A DNA stretch of 47,901 bases. It comes from an uncultured Bacteroidota bacterium (GTDB lineage Bacteria; Bacteroidota; Bacteroidia; AKYH767-A; OLB10). Under the pieces are notes generated by a model. The model was given only the letters and a program-made list of their open reading frames with translations, made no database searches and was not told the DNA's origin. The stretch covers positions 1 to 47,901 of the forward strand of contig CAINEC010000183.1 of the NCBI GenBank assembly GCA_903847585.1, in the 5' to 3' direction. Both the position numbers and the translations under genes were made by a program. How positions within the stretch are numbered: position 1 is the first letter of the stretch; each line of letters starts with the position of its first letter. Below are positions 26,649 through 37,022 of the stretch, one piece after another.

Positions 26649-29600
26649 ATGACAATAAAAAGTATTTGCAAGTATTTTTTTGCTTTTTTTTCAGTTTTAT
26701 TTTTTGGTGTTAATGGCTATGCATTTGCGAAAAATCAGGCAGGGAATATCGTTGCCACAGATTCAGTAACGAATGTTTTATGTAATGGCGGCAGTAATGG
26801 GGCAATTGATTTGACGGTATCCGGTCCAAATGCACCTTTTACATTTTTATGGTCTAACAACGAAACAACAGAAGATATTGCAAACTTAGTTGCAGGGAAT
26901 TACGCAGTAACCATCTTCGATGCTATTGGCGATAGTTTGAATCTGAATCTTGTAGTTAATGAACCTTTGCCAATAACAATATCTTCAAATGTTACATCTG
27001 TAACTTGCTTTGGAGGAAGTGATGGTTCAATTTCCTTGAGTGTATCAGGAGGAACAGGTAGTTATAATTATTTATGGAGTAATAGCGAAACGCTCTCTTC
27101 TATTTCGAATTTAATCGCAGGCAGTTATTCTGTTTCAGTTACAGATTCACTTGGCTGTAATGCATTTGAAGTAATTGCTATTGGACAACCAACAGCAATA
27201 AATATTATTGGAAATGTTACTGACATACTTTGTAATGGTGGGATTGATGGTAGTGTTGATGTAAGTGTATCAGGAGGGTCAGGTTCATATTCATATTCAT
27301 GGAGTAATGGAGTGTTGACACAAGATATAAATGCCATAGGTACTGGTACTTATACGTTGACTGTTTCTGATTTTAACGGATGTACAAATTCTTCTAGCTT
27401 CAATGTGAATCAGCCATCTCCAATATCAATCAACGCGACGGTGAATTCGATCAATTGTTTTGGTAATGCTGATGGTGCGATTAATATTACATCGAATGGT
27501 GGTACAGGAACTTTAAATTATTTATGGAGTGATGCTTCAATCAATGAAGATTTAAGTGGTGTTGTTGCAGGTGTTTATTCTTTAACAATCACAGATGCTA
27601 ATGGATGTACTAAGGATACCTCTATACAAATTACTCAAAATCCAGCAATAATAATTTCAGGTGTTGTTTCAGATGTTACTTGTAATGGATCATCAGATGG
27701 TTCAATTCAAGCAACTGCAATTGGGGGCAGTGGTGTTTATACTTTTACTTGGGATAACTCAATCGATTCACAGAATCTGAATGGTGTAATAGCAAATAAT
27801 TATTCTCTTGTAGTTGAGGATAATTTAGGTTGTGTAGTGTCACAAATATTTACGGTTAATGAGCCTTCAGTAATTTTCATCAATAATACTATTAGTGATG
27901 TTACATGCTTTGGTTTAAATAACGGTCAAATCAATATCACTTCAATTGGTGGAGTTGGAAATTATTCTTACTTATGGAATAATGCTTCAGTTGATTCATT
28001 ATTGCAGAATATCATTGCTGGAAATTACGCTGTTGTTGCGACAGATGGAAATGGTTGTACAGCTGCTGAATCATATACAGTTAATCAGCCTAGTCAATTG
28101 ATTTTATCTGATGTGATAAATGCTGTTCAATGTAATGGTGGATCAGATGGTAGTATCGACTTGACTGTTACAGGTGGAAATCCTTCTTATTTATATTCAT
28201 GGTCGAATGGAAGTACGACGCAAGACATTAGTGGGCTTACAGCAGGAGTCTATACATTTACTGTAACTGATGCAAGTAATTGTTCGGCATCTTCAAATTA
28301 TACAATTACCCAACCAAGCTTGTTGACTGTATCGTTGAATGGTGTTAACCCTACTTGTGGAGCAGCTAATGGAAGTATATCCGCAACCGTTAGTGGTGGT
28401 ACGTCAGGATATAGTTATTTGTGGAGTAATGCATCAACCGCTTCGTCAATCAGTAATGTAGCTGCAGGAGTTTATACACTTACCATTACCGATGCTAATG
28501 GATGTACAGAGGCTCAGTCTTCTTCGTTAGTCAATCAAAACGGACCATCAATCACATCAGGTATTACAACCGATCCTTCCTGTAATGGCGGAAGTAATGG
28601 TTCTATCGATATCACGATTTCAGGAGGTACTAGTCCTTTTACTTATAGTTGGAGTAATGGACAGACAATTCAAGATGTTACTGGATTAACTGCAGGTTCA
28701 TATACCGTCACAGTGACTGATGCGAATAATTGTACTGCATCATCGAGTTATTCACTTACTCAACCAAGCTTGTTGACAGTATCGTTGAATAGTGTTAATC
28801 CTACCTGTGGAGCAGCTAATGGAAGTATATCCGCAACGGTTAGTGGTGGTACATCAGTTTATAGTTATTTGTGGAGTGATTTATCAAATGCCTCATCAAT
28901 TAGTAATATTGCTGCAGGAGTTTATACACTTACTGTTACCGATGCGAATGGCTGTACAACGGTTCAGTCTTCTTCGTTAGTCAATCAAAATGGACCATCA
29001 ATCACATCAAGTATAATAAGTGATCCTTTGTGTAATGGGGGAAGTGATGGTTCAATTGATATTACTATTTCAGGCGGAGTCGGTCCTTTTGTATATAGTT
29101 GGAGTAATGGTCAGACAAATCAAGATGCTTCGGGTTTGTCAGCAGGAACATATACAGTTACAATTACCGATGCGAATAGTTGCGTAAATAGTAATTCTTA
29201 TACAATCAACCAGCCATCTGCGCTAATCGCTAGTGTAAACACTATAGCAACAACATGTAATTTAAATAATGGATCAGCAACAGCTAGTGTTAGTGGTGGC
29301 ACAGGAGCATTTACCTACTTATGGAATAACGCAAGCATTTCTTCTTCTATCAGTAATGTTGCAGCGGGAAGTTATACGGTAACGATAACTGATGTAAATG
29401 GATGTTCAATTATTCGTTCAGCTACAGTCAGTGCAACCTTGCCTCCGGTGGTTGTTCAATCAGCATTAACAAATGTTCTGTGTAATGGTGATAGTACTGG
29501 ATCCATTTCAATTACGATCAATAACGGTACAGCCCCTTTTACATTTGTTTGGTCGAATGGTGCTACTACACAAAATATTTCCAACATAAAAAACGGAACA

Positions 29601-32600
29601 TATACCGTTACTGTTACTGATGCCAACGGATGTACGAATGTAAAATCGTTTACCATTACTCAGCCAACATTTTTATCGCTTGCGAATTTTAGCAGTGTAA
29701 ATACTACCTGCGGGCAAGCAAATGGTTCTGCACAAGTAATTCCTGCGGGTGGGGTGAGTCCATATACTTATTTGTGGAGTAATGGTAATGTGACAAATCA
29801 GATTTTAAATGTTGGAGTAGGCTCTTACTCGGTTACTGTAACAGATAACAACGGATGTACACGCAGAAGAAATTTCTCGATTACTAATACTAACGGTCCT
29901 GCAGTAACGCTATTGTCACAAACCAACATAAATTGTTTTGGGTCTGCGACGGGAGCAATAGCTATTTCTGTAAGTGGAGGGTTAGCGCCCTATAACTATT
30001 TATGGTCGAATGCTGCAACAAGTCAAAATATCAGTGGATTAGTTGCTGGTGATTATACTATAACTGTCACCGATGCTAATAACTGTACGGCCACTGTGGT
30101 ATATACTATTACTCAGTTGGCTGCTTTGGCAATAAATCCAACTATCAATAATGCTGGGTGTTTGGCTAGTTCTGGTTCAATATCAACGGCTGTATCTGGT
30201 GGAACTATTCCTTATACCTATGACTGGAGTAATGGTAATACAACAACTTCTATCAGTAATTTAAATGCAGGAAATTATTCTTTGACAGTTACAGATAATA
30301 ATGGATGTACTGCCTTTTGGAGTGGTTCAGTTGTTGGTGCAGGATCTCCATCTGCAAGTTTTACTGTAATTGACGTAACATGTTTTGGGTTTACTGATGG
30401 TTCAATTACTAGTTCGACAAGTGGAGGAAATCCTCCTTATACTTACTTGTGGAATAATGGTAGTACAGGATCAGGCATTAGTAATTTGGATGCAGGTAGT
30501 TATTCAGTAACGATTACTGATCAGAGCGGATGTACCGCTTTCTATACTCAAACGGTTCAAAGTCCGCTGCCGCTAAATATTACCACTAACATTACCAATG
30601 TAAATTGTTTTAATGGAAATACTGGTAGTATTCAATTAACAGTAACTGGTGGTACAAGTCCGTATTCGTATTTATGGAATAATTCATCAACATCGAATCC
30701 AATTACTAATTTATCAGCTGGCACTTATAATGTAACTGTAACGGATGACCTCGGTTGTACGATAAACCGTACGTATGGTGTAAGTGAAAATACGGCTATA
30801 CAACGTGCCACATGGGTTGTAATAGATAACAACTGTTACGGAGGAACAATAGGTTCAATTAACCAATCCTTTATAGGTGGAGGTGGAGTTTATACATATT
30901 TGTGGAGTAATGGCGCAACCACAGAAGATTTAGCCAACTTGGCTGCTGGAACGTATACCATCACTGTAACAGATAATTTAGGATGTAGCAATTCGTTTAC
31001 TTATACCGTTGCTGAACCTGCAGCAATTGTTGCATCGATAACTTCTACAAACACGACATGTGGTTTAGCAAATGGGATTGCAAGTGTTTCTGCTTCGGGT
31101 GGTACTGGTCAGCTTTCTTATTTGTGGAGTAATAGTCAAACGACTTCTTCAATAACAAATCTATTAGCGGGTAGTTATTCTGTAACAGTAACAGATGCTA
31201 ATGGATGTACTGTATCACGCAATGTAACATTGACAAATCAGGTAGGTCCATCAATTACTTCCGGAATAATAACAGATCCTTTATGTAATGGTGGGAGTAA
31301 TGGATCGATTAATATTTCAGTTAGCGGAGGTACAGTGCTTTTAAATTATGCATGGAGTAGTGGTCAAACAACTCAAGATATTAATGGACTAATAGCTGGA
31401 AATTATACAGTAACTATTACTGATGCTAACAATTGTTCTACTACTGGAAGTTATGTAGTTAATCAACCTTCTGCAATTACAGCATCTTTTACTTCAACAC
31501 CTTCCACGTGTAACCAGAATAATGGATCATTAGTAGTAACTCCTTCTGGAGGAACACCTGGTTATTCATATGTATGGAATGGAGGTAGTACATCTTCAAC
31601 AATTAATAACCTTGCTGCCGGAATCTATACTGTTACAATTACAGATTTACATGCTTGTACGTTGGTTCAAAATTCTACAGTGTTATCACAGCCATCGCCA
31701 GTAGTAGTTCAAAACACCTTAACCAATGTTCTCTGTAGTGGTGATAGCACTGGTGCGATAACTATCAGTATTAATAGTGGTACATTGCCATTTAATTTTT
31801 TATGGTCAAATGGAGCTACATCACAAAACATTTCAAATTTAACAAATGGTACATACAATGTTACAGTTACTGATGCAAATGGATGTACTGGCACTAAGTC
31901 GTTTTTCATTTCACAACCAGCCTTTTTATCGTTAGCGAATTATACAGTTGTGAATTCAACTTGTGGTCAGGCAAATGGTTCGGCTCAGGTTACGCCTGTG
32001 GGTGGAGTTAGTCCTTACGCTTATTTATGGAGCAATGGTTCAATTGCTAATCAAGTATTAAATGTATCAGCAGGAACTTATTCTGTGACAGTTACCGATG
32101 CAAACGGTTGCTCGCGTCGTAGAAATGTAATTGTACAAAATACTAACGGGCCCGTATTAACGCTTTCTAACCAAACCAATGTTACTTGTTATGCGGGTAA
32201 TAATGGTGCATTAGATGTTTTAGTTACAGCAGGAGTTAGTCCATATACTTACTTATGGTCTAATGGTGCAACCACGCAGGATATTTCAAACATTGGAGCT
32301 GGTGATTATACTATTACTATTACAGATGCAAATGGATGTATTGCTGGTCAACAATTTACTATCAGTCAAAACGATTCTATAGCAATTCAAGCTACTATAA
32401 TTGATGCTAATTGTGGACAAAGTACTGGTGCAATTAGTTTAAACGTTTCAGGAGGTACTGCTCCATATTCGTACAACTGGAGTAGCGGTGGTACAAATAG
32501 TTCAATTAATAATTTGATTGCCGGAACTTATACAATTACAATAACAGATGCCTTACTATGTGCAAAGCAAAGTACATTTGTTGTGGCTGATATTCCTGGG

Positions 32601-35600
32601 CCTTCTATTGTACTTGATACCATCGTCAATGCAACATGTTATAATCAGGCAATAGGGTCAATTCAGATTTCTATTACAAATGGTACAGCCCCATTTATTT
32701 ATCAGTGGAGTAATGGTATTACTTCACAAGATAATTTAAATGTTATTGCTGGTAATTATACATTAACAGTTACTGATGATAATGGTTGTAGTATTGTTGA
32801 AAATTATACCGTTTTACAACCAGCTCAAATTCAAGCTACATTTAATGTTACCAATGCTAATTGTAATTTATCGAATGGTTCAGCAACAGTTACTGCGAGT
32901 GGAGGTGTAGGTGGTTATACTTATATATGGAGTAATGGGGTAAATGGAAATACAATTTCTAATCAGTCGTTAGGTAATTATTCAGTTATTATTACTGATG
33001 CTAACAATTGCGCAGTAGTTGATTCTGTAAATATTTTTAATTCTGGACAGGCTGCTGTTAATCTTGTAACGCAAATTAATCCTATTTGTAATGGATCAGC
33101 TAACGGACAACTTACGGTAACTGTACAAGGCGGTTTAGGTCCTTATCAATTGCAATGGTCGAATGGTGAAACTGCTTATTCAAATACTAACCTTGTTGCT
33201 GGAAACTATATTTTAACGGTTACTGATATTACGGGTTGTTCATCACAAACTTCCTATTCGCTTATAGAGCCTGATCCAATTGCAATTGCTTTTGTTGTTA
33301 CAGAGGAGCATTGTGCTCAAGGTGATGGGTCGATAAATGCAACGATTTCAGGAGGTAATGGTCAGTATACTTACTTATGGTCTAATAGCTCTTCCAATTC
33401 ATTGCTTACGGGTTTAACGAATGGCAACTATTCACTAACGGTAACGGATATCCTTGGATGTTCGGCTACTGGAAGTCAGGCCGTAAATAATATTCCTTCA
33501 CCAATTGTTGCTCAAACACAAGTGACAGATGCTATATGCTTTAACAGCGCTACTGGTGTAATTGATATTTCTGTTCAAGGTGGAGTTAGTCCTTATACTT
33601 ATTTGTGGAGTAATAATGAAATAACTCAAGATGTTGTAAATGTAAGTGCTGGTAGTTATTCAGTAACAGTTACCGATAATTTTGGATGTACAGTTAGAAG
33701 GAGTTTTGTTGTTGCTCAGCCAGATTCAATTGTTATTAGTGCAATGATTGATAACGCTGGATGTGGTAACAACAATGGTGAAATTATGATAGCTGTTGCA
33801 GGAGGTGTAGGTCCTTATTCTTATAATTGGTCTAACGGATTAACCAACGATACAATTCAAAACTTGTATGCTGGAGTTTATTCTGTGATAGTTTCAGATG
33901 GGAATAATTGTAATGCACAACAGACTTTTGCGGTGAATAATATAAGTTCTACTAATGTCATTCGTGATTCGATAGTTAACGTGAGTTGCAATAATCAATC
34001 AAACGGAGGTATCTATTTGAGCATCGATCAGGGAGAGCCACCATATACGTATGAGTGGTCAACTGGTGCAACAACTTTAAATTTAACAAATCAGCCTGCT
34101 GGGCAATATGTACTAACTGTTACAGATAATAATGGTTGTATAAGTATTTACATCGATACAATCACGCAACCAGATCCTTTTCAATTATTGTCGTTTGTCA
34201 ATAATCCGAAATGTAATATTAGTAATGGTGATATAACTGTAATTCCTTCAGGTGGAACACAGCCTTATAGTTATTTATGGAATACTGGTCAGACGTCATC
34301 AACGATTGCTGGATTAAATACTGGGACATACATATTAACTGTAACGGATGTTTTTGGTTGTTCTACTAGTTACACTGATTCAGTTGTAAATTCAGGTAGT
34401 CCTGCTATAAATCTTCTTCAATTAGATTCTGTTAGTTGCAATGGATTAAGTGATGGAAGTATCAATGTCGATATTTCTGGTGGTATCGCTCCCTATTTTT
34501 ATCAATGGGTTGGAACAAGTCAGATAACAGAAGATTTATCAAATATCCCTGCAGGAATTTATTCGTTAATTGTAACGGATGATGTTGGATGTACCATAAG
34601 TCAGTCATATACCGTTAGTCAGCCAAATCAAATACAAGTAAATTTATTAGCTGTGCAAAACGCAAGCTGTGGAAGTAATAATGGTTCAGCTGTAGTAACT
34701 GCTCAAGGAGGTACTGGGAACTTTAATTATTATTGGTCGAATGCAAGTAATAACGATACCTTGTCGAATGTGGGAGCAGGAAGTTATACATTAGTGGCTG
34801 TTGATGGCAGTGGCTGTTCTTCATCAATAATAGTAAACGTAAGTAATATCAATGGTCCTGTAATCGCGGCAGTCGATTCTGGAAATGTAACTTGTCCAAA
34901 TGTAAACGATGGGTTTATAAATATTACTGTAACCGGCGGGACACAGCCTTATCAATTTGCTTGGAGCAATCTATCTGATACAATAGCATCCGTTGTTAAT
35001 TTAACTGGAGGAAGCTACACACTAACGGTTACGGATGCACTAAATTGTATTGCGGTAAGAACTGTTACAATTGAAAAGCCTCTGCCAATTTCTGTAAATG
35101 GATTTACACCAGCATTGAACTCTCCGTATAACTTGTCTTGCTACAGAAGTGAAGATGGATCTATTATTTTAAATGTAGCAGGAGGGACTTCCCCTTATAA
35201 TTTTGTTTGGAGTAATGGTGCTGTTTCGCAAAACATTTCATCTTTACAAGCGGGTACATATACTGTTTATTTGACCGATAATAATGGGTGTACAAAGGAT
35301 TCCACTTTCTTCATAACAGAGCCTCCCCAGTTATTAGCTAATGCTGGAACTGATTTTAATGTTTGCGGTCAAACGCAAGCTAATCTAAATGCTGCAATTC
35401 CGATTTACGGAATTGGTGGTTGGGTTTTATCGGCAGGGCCTTCTGCTGTTTCGTTTACAGATTCAACTAGCAATACTTCTTTGATATCTAATCTTTCGTT
35501 TGGTGATTATCAACTTCAATGGATTGTATCCGATGGGGTGTGTTCTGACTCCGATATGGTGTTGGTTAATGTTTCTTCTGAAATTATTGCCCAGGCAGGA

Positions 35601-36104
35601 AGTGATAAAATACTTTGTGGAAATCAAATTAATTTAAATGGTACTCGACCTCAATTTGGATATGGTTATTGGAGTGATTCTTCATCGGCAATTATTGCTG
35701 ATACAGCTGATCCATTTACGTTAGTTTCTAATCTGAATTATGGAGTTAATATTTTCAATTGGATAGTGGTGAATGGAACTTGCCGTGATACTGGTACTGT
35801 AAATGTTTTTGTTCGCGATTCAATTGATTGCCTCGATCCTGTATTGTTGCCAAATGCATTTACTCCCAACAATGACGGGTACAACGATTTCTTCGAGATA
35901 AAAGGAATACAAGATTTTCTTGATAATGAAATTACCATTTTTAATCGATGGGGCTTAGTAGTTTACAATACGGAAAACTATTTTAATACTTGGGATGGTA
36001 GAGATAATAATGGAAATATGTTGTCAGATGGAACTTATTTCGCTGTGTTGAAATTAAGGACTATCAATAAATTTTATAAAACATACATTGATTTAAGACG
36101 ATGA
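26649..36104 (+). CDS. giant SprB-like adhesin with 38 tandem repeats and CHU_C (type B) sorting domain
   Basis: From the ATG at 26649 (a TTG at 26643 is also in frame) the protein has about 3151 residues. It has a signal peptide ending near YAFAKNQ, then 38 SprB-type repeats of about 75 residues by hand count, each built as C-x4/5-G(S/A), SGG, YLWSNG, AGxYxVTVTDANGC. All but the first keep two Cys. Two Ig-like segments (each with CG and a GxW block) precede a C-terminal CHU_C domain (LPNAFTPNNDGYNDFF, FNRWGLVVY, WDGRD) ending in DLRR. The family is exported by T9SS and, in F. johnsoniae SprB, moves along the cell surface during gliding. Two repeat subtypes alternate and a large block is duplicated (see findings). 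The stop overlaps the next ATG by 4 bases, so it is coupled to its PorP/SprF partner. Confidence 0.93.
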   Translation: MTIKSICKYFFAFFSVLFFGVNGYAFAKNQAGNIVATDSVTNVLCNGGSNGAIDLTVSGPNAPFTFLWSNNETTEDIANLVAGNYAVTIFDAIGDSLNLNLVVNEPLPITISSNVTSVTCFGGSDGSISLSVSGGTGSYNYLWSNSETLSSISNLIAGSYSVSVTDSLGCNAFEVIAIGQPTAINIIGNVTDILCNGGIDGSVDVSVSGGSGSYSYSWSNGVLTQDINAIGTGTYTLTVSDFNGCTNSSSFNVNQPSPISINATVNSINCFGNADGAINITSNGGTGTLNYLWSDASINEDLSGVVAGVYSLTITDANGCTKDTSIQITQNPAIIISGVVSDVTCNGSSDGSIQATAIGGSGVYTFTWDNSIDSQNLNGVIANNYSLVVEDNLGCVVSQIFTVNEPSVIFINNTISDVTCFGLNNGQINITSIGGVGNYSYLWNNASVDSLLQNIIAGNYAVVATDGNGCTAAESYTVNQPSQLILSDVINAVQCNGGSDGSIDLTVTGGNPSYLYSWSNGSTTQDISGLTAGVYTFTVTDASNCSASSNYTITQPSLLTVSLNGVNPTCGAANGSISATVSGGTSGYSYLWSNASTASSISNVAAGVYTLTITDANGCTEAQSSSLVNQNGPSITSGITTDPSCNGGSNGSIDITISGGTSPFTYSWSNGQTIQDVTGLTAGSYTVTVTDANNCTASSSYSLTQPSLLTVSLNSVNPTCGAANGSISATVSGGTSVYSYLWSDLSNASSISNIAAGVYTLTVTDANGCTTVQSSSLVNQNGPSITSSIISDPLCNGGSDGSIDITISGGVGPFVYSWSNGQTNQDASGLSAGTYTVTITDANSCVNSNSYTINQPSALIASVNTIATTCNLNNGSATASVSGGTGAFTYLWNNASISSSISNVAAGSYTVTITDVNGCSIIRSATVSATLPPVVVQSALTNVLCNGDSTGSISITINNGTAPFTFVWSNGATTQNISNIKNGTYTVTVTDANGCTNVKSFTITQPTFLSLANFSSVNTTCGQANGSAQVIPAGGVSPYTYLWSNGNVTNQILNVGVGSYSVTVTDNNGCTRRRNFSITNTNGPAVTLLSQTNINCFGSATGAIAISVSGGLAPYNYLWSNAATSQNISGLVAGDYTITVTDANNCTATVVYTITQLAALAINPTINNAGCLASSGSISTAVSGGTIPYTYDWSNGNTTTSISNLNAGNYSLTVTDNNGCTAFWSGSVVGAGSPSASFTVIDVTCFGFTDGSITSSTSGGNPPYTYLWNNGSTGSGISNLDAGSYSVTITDQSGCTAFYTQTVQSPLPLNITTNITNVNCFNGNTGSIQLTVTGGTSPYSYLWNNSSTSNPITNLSAGTYNVTVTDDLGCTINRTYGVSENTAIQRATWVVIDNNCYGGTIGSINQSFIGGGGVYTYLWSNGATTEDLANLAAGTYTITVTDNLGCSNSFTYTVAEPAAIVASITSTNTTCGLANGIASVSASGGTGQLSYLWSNSQTTSSITNLLAGSYSVTVTDANGCTVSRNVTLTNQVGPSITSGIITDPLCNGGSNGSINISVSGGTVLLNYAWSSGQTTQDINGLIAGNYTVTITDANNCSTTGSYVVNQPSAITASFTSTPSTCNQNNGSLVVTPSGGTPGYSYVWNGGSTSSTINNLAAGIYTVTITDLHACTLVQNSTVLSQPSPVVVQNTLTNVLCSGDSTGAITISINSGTLPFNFLWSNGATSQNISNLTNGTYNVTVTDANGCTGTKSFFISQPAFLSLANYTVVNSTCGQANGSAQVTPVGGVSPYAYLWSNGSIANQVLNVSAGTYSVTVTDANGCSRRRNVIVQNTNGPVLTLSNQTNVTCYAGNNGALDVLVTAGVSPYTYLWSNGATTQDISNIGAGDYTITITDANGCIAGQQFTISQNDSIAIQATIIDANCGQSTGAISLNVSGGTAPYSYNWSSGGTNSSINNLIAGTYTITITDALLCAKQSTFVVADIPGPSIVLDTIVNATCYNQAIGSIQISITNGTAPFIYQWSNGITSQDNLNVIAGNYTLTVTDDNGCSIVENYTVLQPAQIQATFNVTNANCNLSNGSATVTASGGVGGYTYIWSNGVNGNTISNQSLGNYSVIITDANNCAVVDSVNIFNSGQAAVNLVTQINPICNGSANGQLTVTVQGGLGPYQLQWSNGETAYSNTNLVAGNYILTVTDITGCSSQTSYSLIEPDPIAIAFVVTEEHCAQGDGSINATISGGNGQYTYLWSNSSSNSLLTGLTNGNYSLTVTDILGCSATGSQAVNNIPSPIVAQTQVTDAICFNSATGVIDISVQGGVSPYTYLWSNNEITQDVVNVSAGSYSVTVTDNFGCTVRRSFVVAQPDSIVISAMIDNAGCGNNNGEIMIAVAGGVGPYSYNWSNGLTNDTIQNLYAGVYSVIVSDGNNCNAQQTFAVNNISSTNVIRDSIVNVSCNNQSNGGIYLSIDQGEPPYTYEWSTGATTLNLTNQPAGQYVLTVTDNNGCISIYIDTITQPDPFQLLSFVNNPKCNISNGDITVIPSGGTQPYSYLWNTGQTSSTIAGLNTGTYILTVTDVFGCSTSYTDSVVNSGSPAINLLQLDSVSCNGLSDGSINVDISGGIAPYFYQWVGTSQITEDLSNIPAGIYSLIVTDDVGCTISQSYTVSQPNQIQVNLLAVQNASCGSNNGSAVVTAQGGTGNFNYYWSNASNNDTLSNVGAGSYTLVAVDGSGCSSSIIVNVSNINGPVIAAVDSGNVTCPNVNDGFINITVTGGTQPYQFAWSNLSDTIASVVNLTGGSYTLTVTDALNCIAVRTVTIEKPLPISVNGFTPALNSPYNLSCYRSEDGSIILNVAGGTSPYNFVWSNGAVSQNISSLQAGTYTVYLTDNNGCTKDSTFFITEPPQLLANAGTDFNVCGQTQANLNAAIPIYGIGGWVLSAGPSAVSFTDSTSNTSLISNLSFGDYQLQWIVSDGVCSDSDMVLVNVSSEIIAQAGSDKILCGNQINLNGTRPQFGYGYWSDSSSAIIADTADPFTLVSNLNYGVNIFNWIVVNGTCRDTGTVNVFVRDSIDCLDPVLLPNAFTPNNDGYNDFFEIKGIQDFLDNEITIFNRWGLVVYNTENYFNTWDGRDNNGNMLSDGTYFAVLKLRTINKFYKTYIDLRR
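28770..30347 (+). repeat. internal block A of the giant adhesin gene (repeats 10-16)
   Basis: Seven consecutive SprB repeats, starting at LLTVSLNSVNPTC, 1578 bases long. Each repeat resembles the one 2253 bases downstream (block 31023-32600) in sequence and subtype, for example FLSLANFSSVNTTCGQANGS against FLSLANYTVVNSTCGQANGS. Confidence 0.85.
31023..32600 (+). repeat. internal block B of the giant adhesin gene (repeats 20-26)
   Basis: Seven consecutive SprB repeats of exactly the same total length (1578 bases) as block 28770-30347, in the same order. It is the downstream copy of a segmental duplication with an offset of 2253 bases (751 codons), now diverged. Confidence 0.85.
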
Positions 36105-37021
36105 AACGGATACTAATAGCTGTCTTTTTATGTTGTTCGTCATACTTAATGGCGCAGCAAACGCCGTTGGTTAGTCATTATATGTTTAACGGACTAGTGC
36201 TTAATCCTGCTTATGCTGGAAGTAAAGAGTTTGTGAGTACTACAATGATGTATCGTAAGCAATGGGTTGGATTTGAAGGAGCGCCAGTTACATATTCAGG
36301 AAGTGTGCATGGATTGTTACCCAAGAAAAAATTGGGGATGGGGGCATTTATTCAGAAGGATAGAATTGGAAAAACAAATCAAACGGATGTTTATGTTTCT
36401 ACAGCTTATCACTTACCATTAGGGGATGTGAGTAAATTAAGTGTAGGATTACAGTTAGGTGCAACCAATTTTAATTCTAACGTTGTTGAATTAACGTATT
36501 GGGATCCGGGTGATAAGGTTTTTGACTATAACACGTTTACATCGTTTTTGCCGAATGCTGGATTTGGAGCTTATTTCTATCGTCCATTGTTCTATGCAGG
36601 ACTTTCAGTTCCATATCTCGTTAATTACAAACCATCTGAAAATCGCGAAGAGGAAACAAAACAAATTCATCATTTAGGTAGACGTATGTACATGACTGTT
36701 GGAGGTGTTATTGAAACTGAGGGCGACATTAAGATTAAGCCTTCCTTATTGTTAAAGAAAGAAGGGAGTTCTAAAATGCAATATGATTTAAATGTGAATG
36801 TACTATTCAATGAAATATTTTGGGTAGGAGCTTCGTATCGATCAAAAGAAGCAATCGTTGCATTGTTCGAATATCAGATAAACAGAAAGTTCAGAGTGGG
36901 TTATTCGTATGATATTACACTTGGTGGTATTAGTAATTATAATTCTGGCTCACATGAATTGATGCTTGGTTATGATTTTGGATACCCAGTTTTAAAAATT
37001 AAATCACCACGCTATTTTTAA
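36101..37021 (+). CDS. PorP/SprF-family outer-membrane protein, cassette 2
   Basis: The 306-residue protein has a signal peptide ending LMAQQ, the family signature SHYMFNGLVLNPAYAGS followed by YRKQWVGFEGAP, amphipathic beta-strands and the ending YDFGYP...SPRYF. Known SprF proteins help their cognate SprB-type adhesin through T9SS. The ATG overlaps the adhesin stop by 4 bases (ATGA), which implies coupled synthesis with the giant adhesin, and the PorE-like gene starts 1 base after its stop. It is a paralogue of the gene at 6639-7562, of nearly equal length. Confidence 0.93.
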   Translation: MKRILIAVFLCCSSYLMAQQTPLVSHYMFNGLVLNPAYAGSKEFVSTTMMYRKQWVGFEGAPVTYSGSVHGLLPKKKLGMGAFIQKDRIGKTNQTDVYVSTAYHLPLGDVSKLSVGLQLGATNFNSNVVELTYWDPGDKVFDYNTFTSFLPNAGFGAYFYRPLFYAGLSVPYLVNYKPSENREEETKQIHHLGRRMYMTVGGVIETEGDIKIKPSLLLKKEGSSKMQYDLNVNVLFNEIFWVGASYRSKEAIVALFEYQINRKFRVGYSYDITLGGISNYNSGSHELMLGYDFGYPVLKIKSPRYF

Positions 37022-37022
37022 T

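Noticed and set aside
26649-36104. Plus- and minus-strand short frames within the giant adhesin
   Set aside because: They recur at the same place in different repeats, which is expected from the repetitive DNA, and none shows a domain or start signal.
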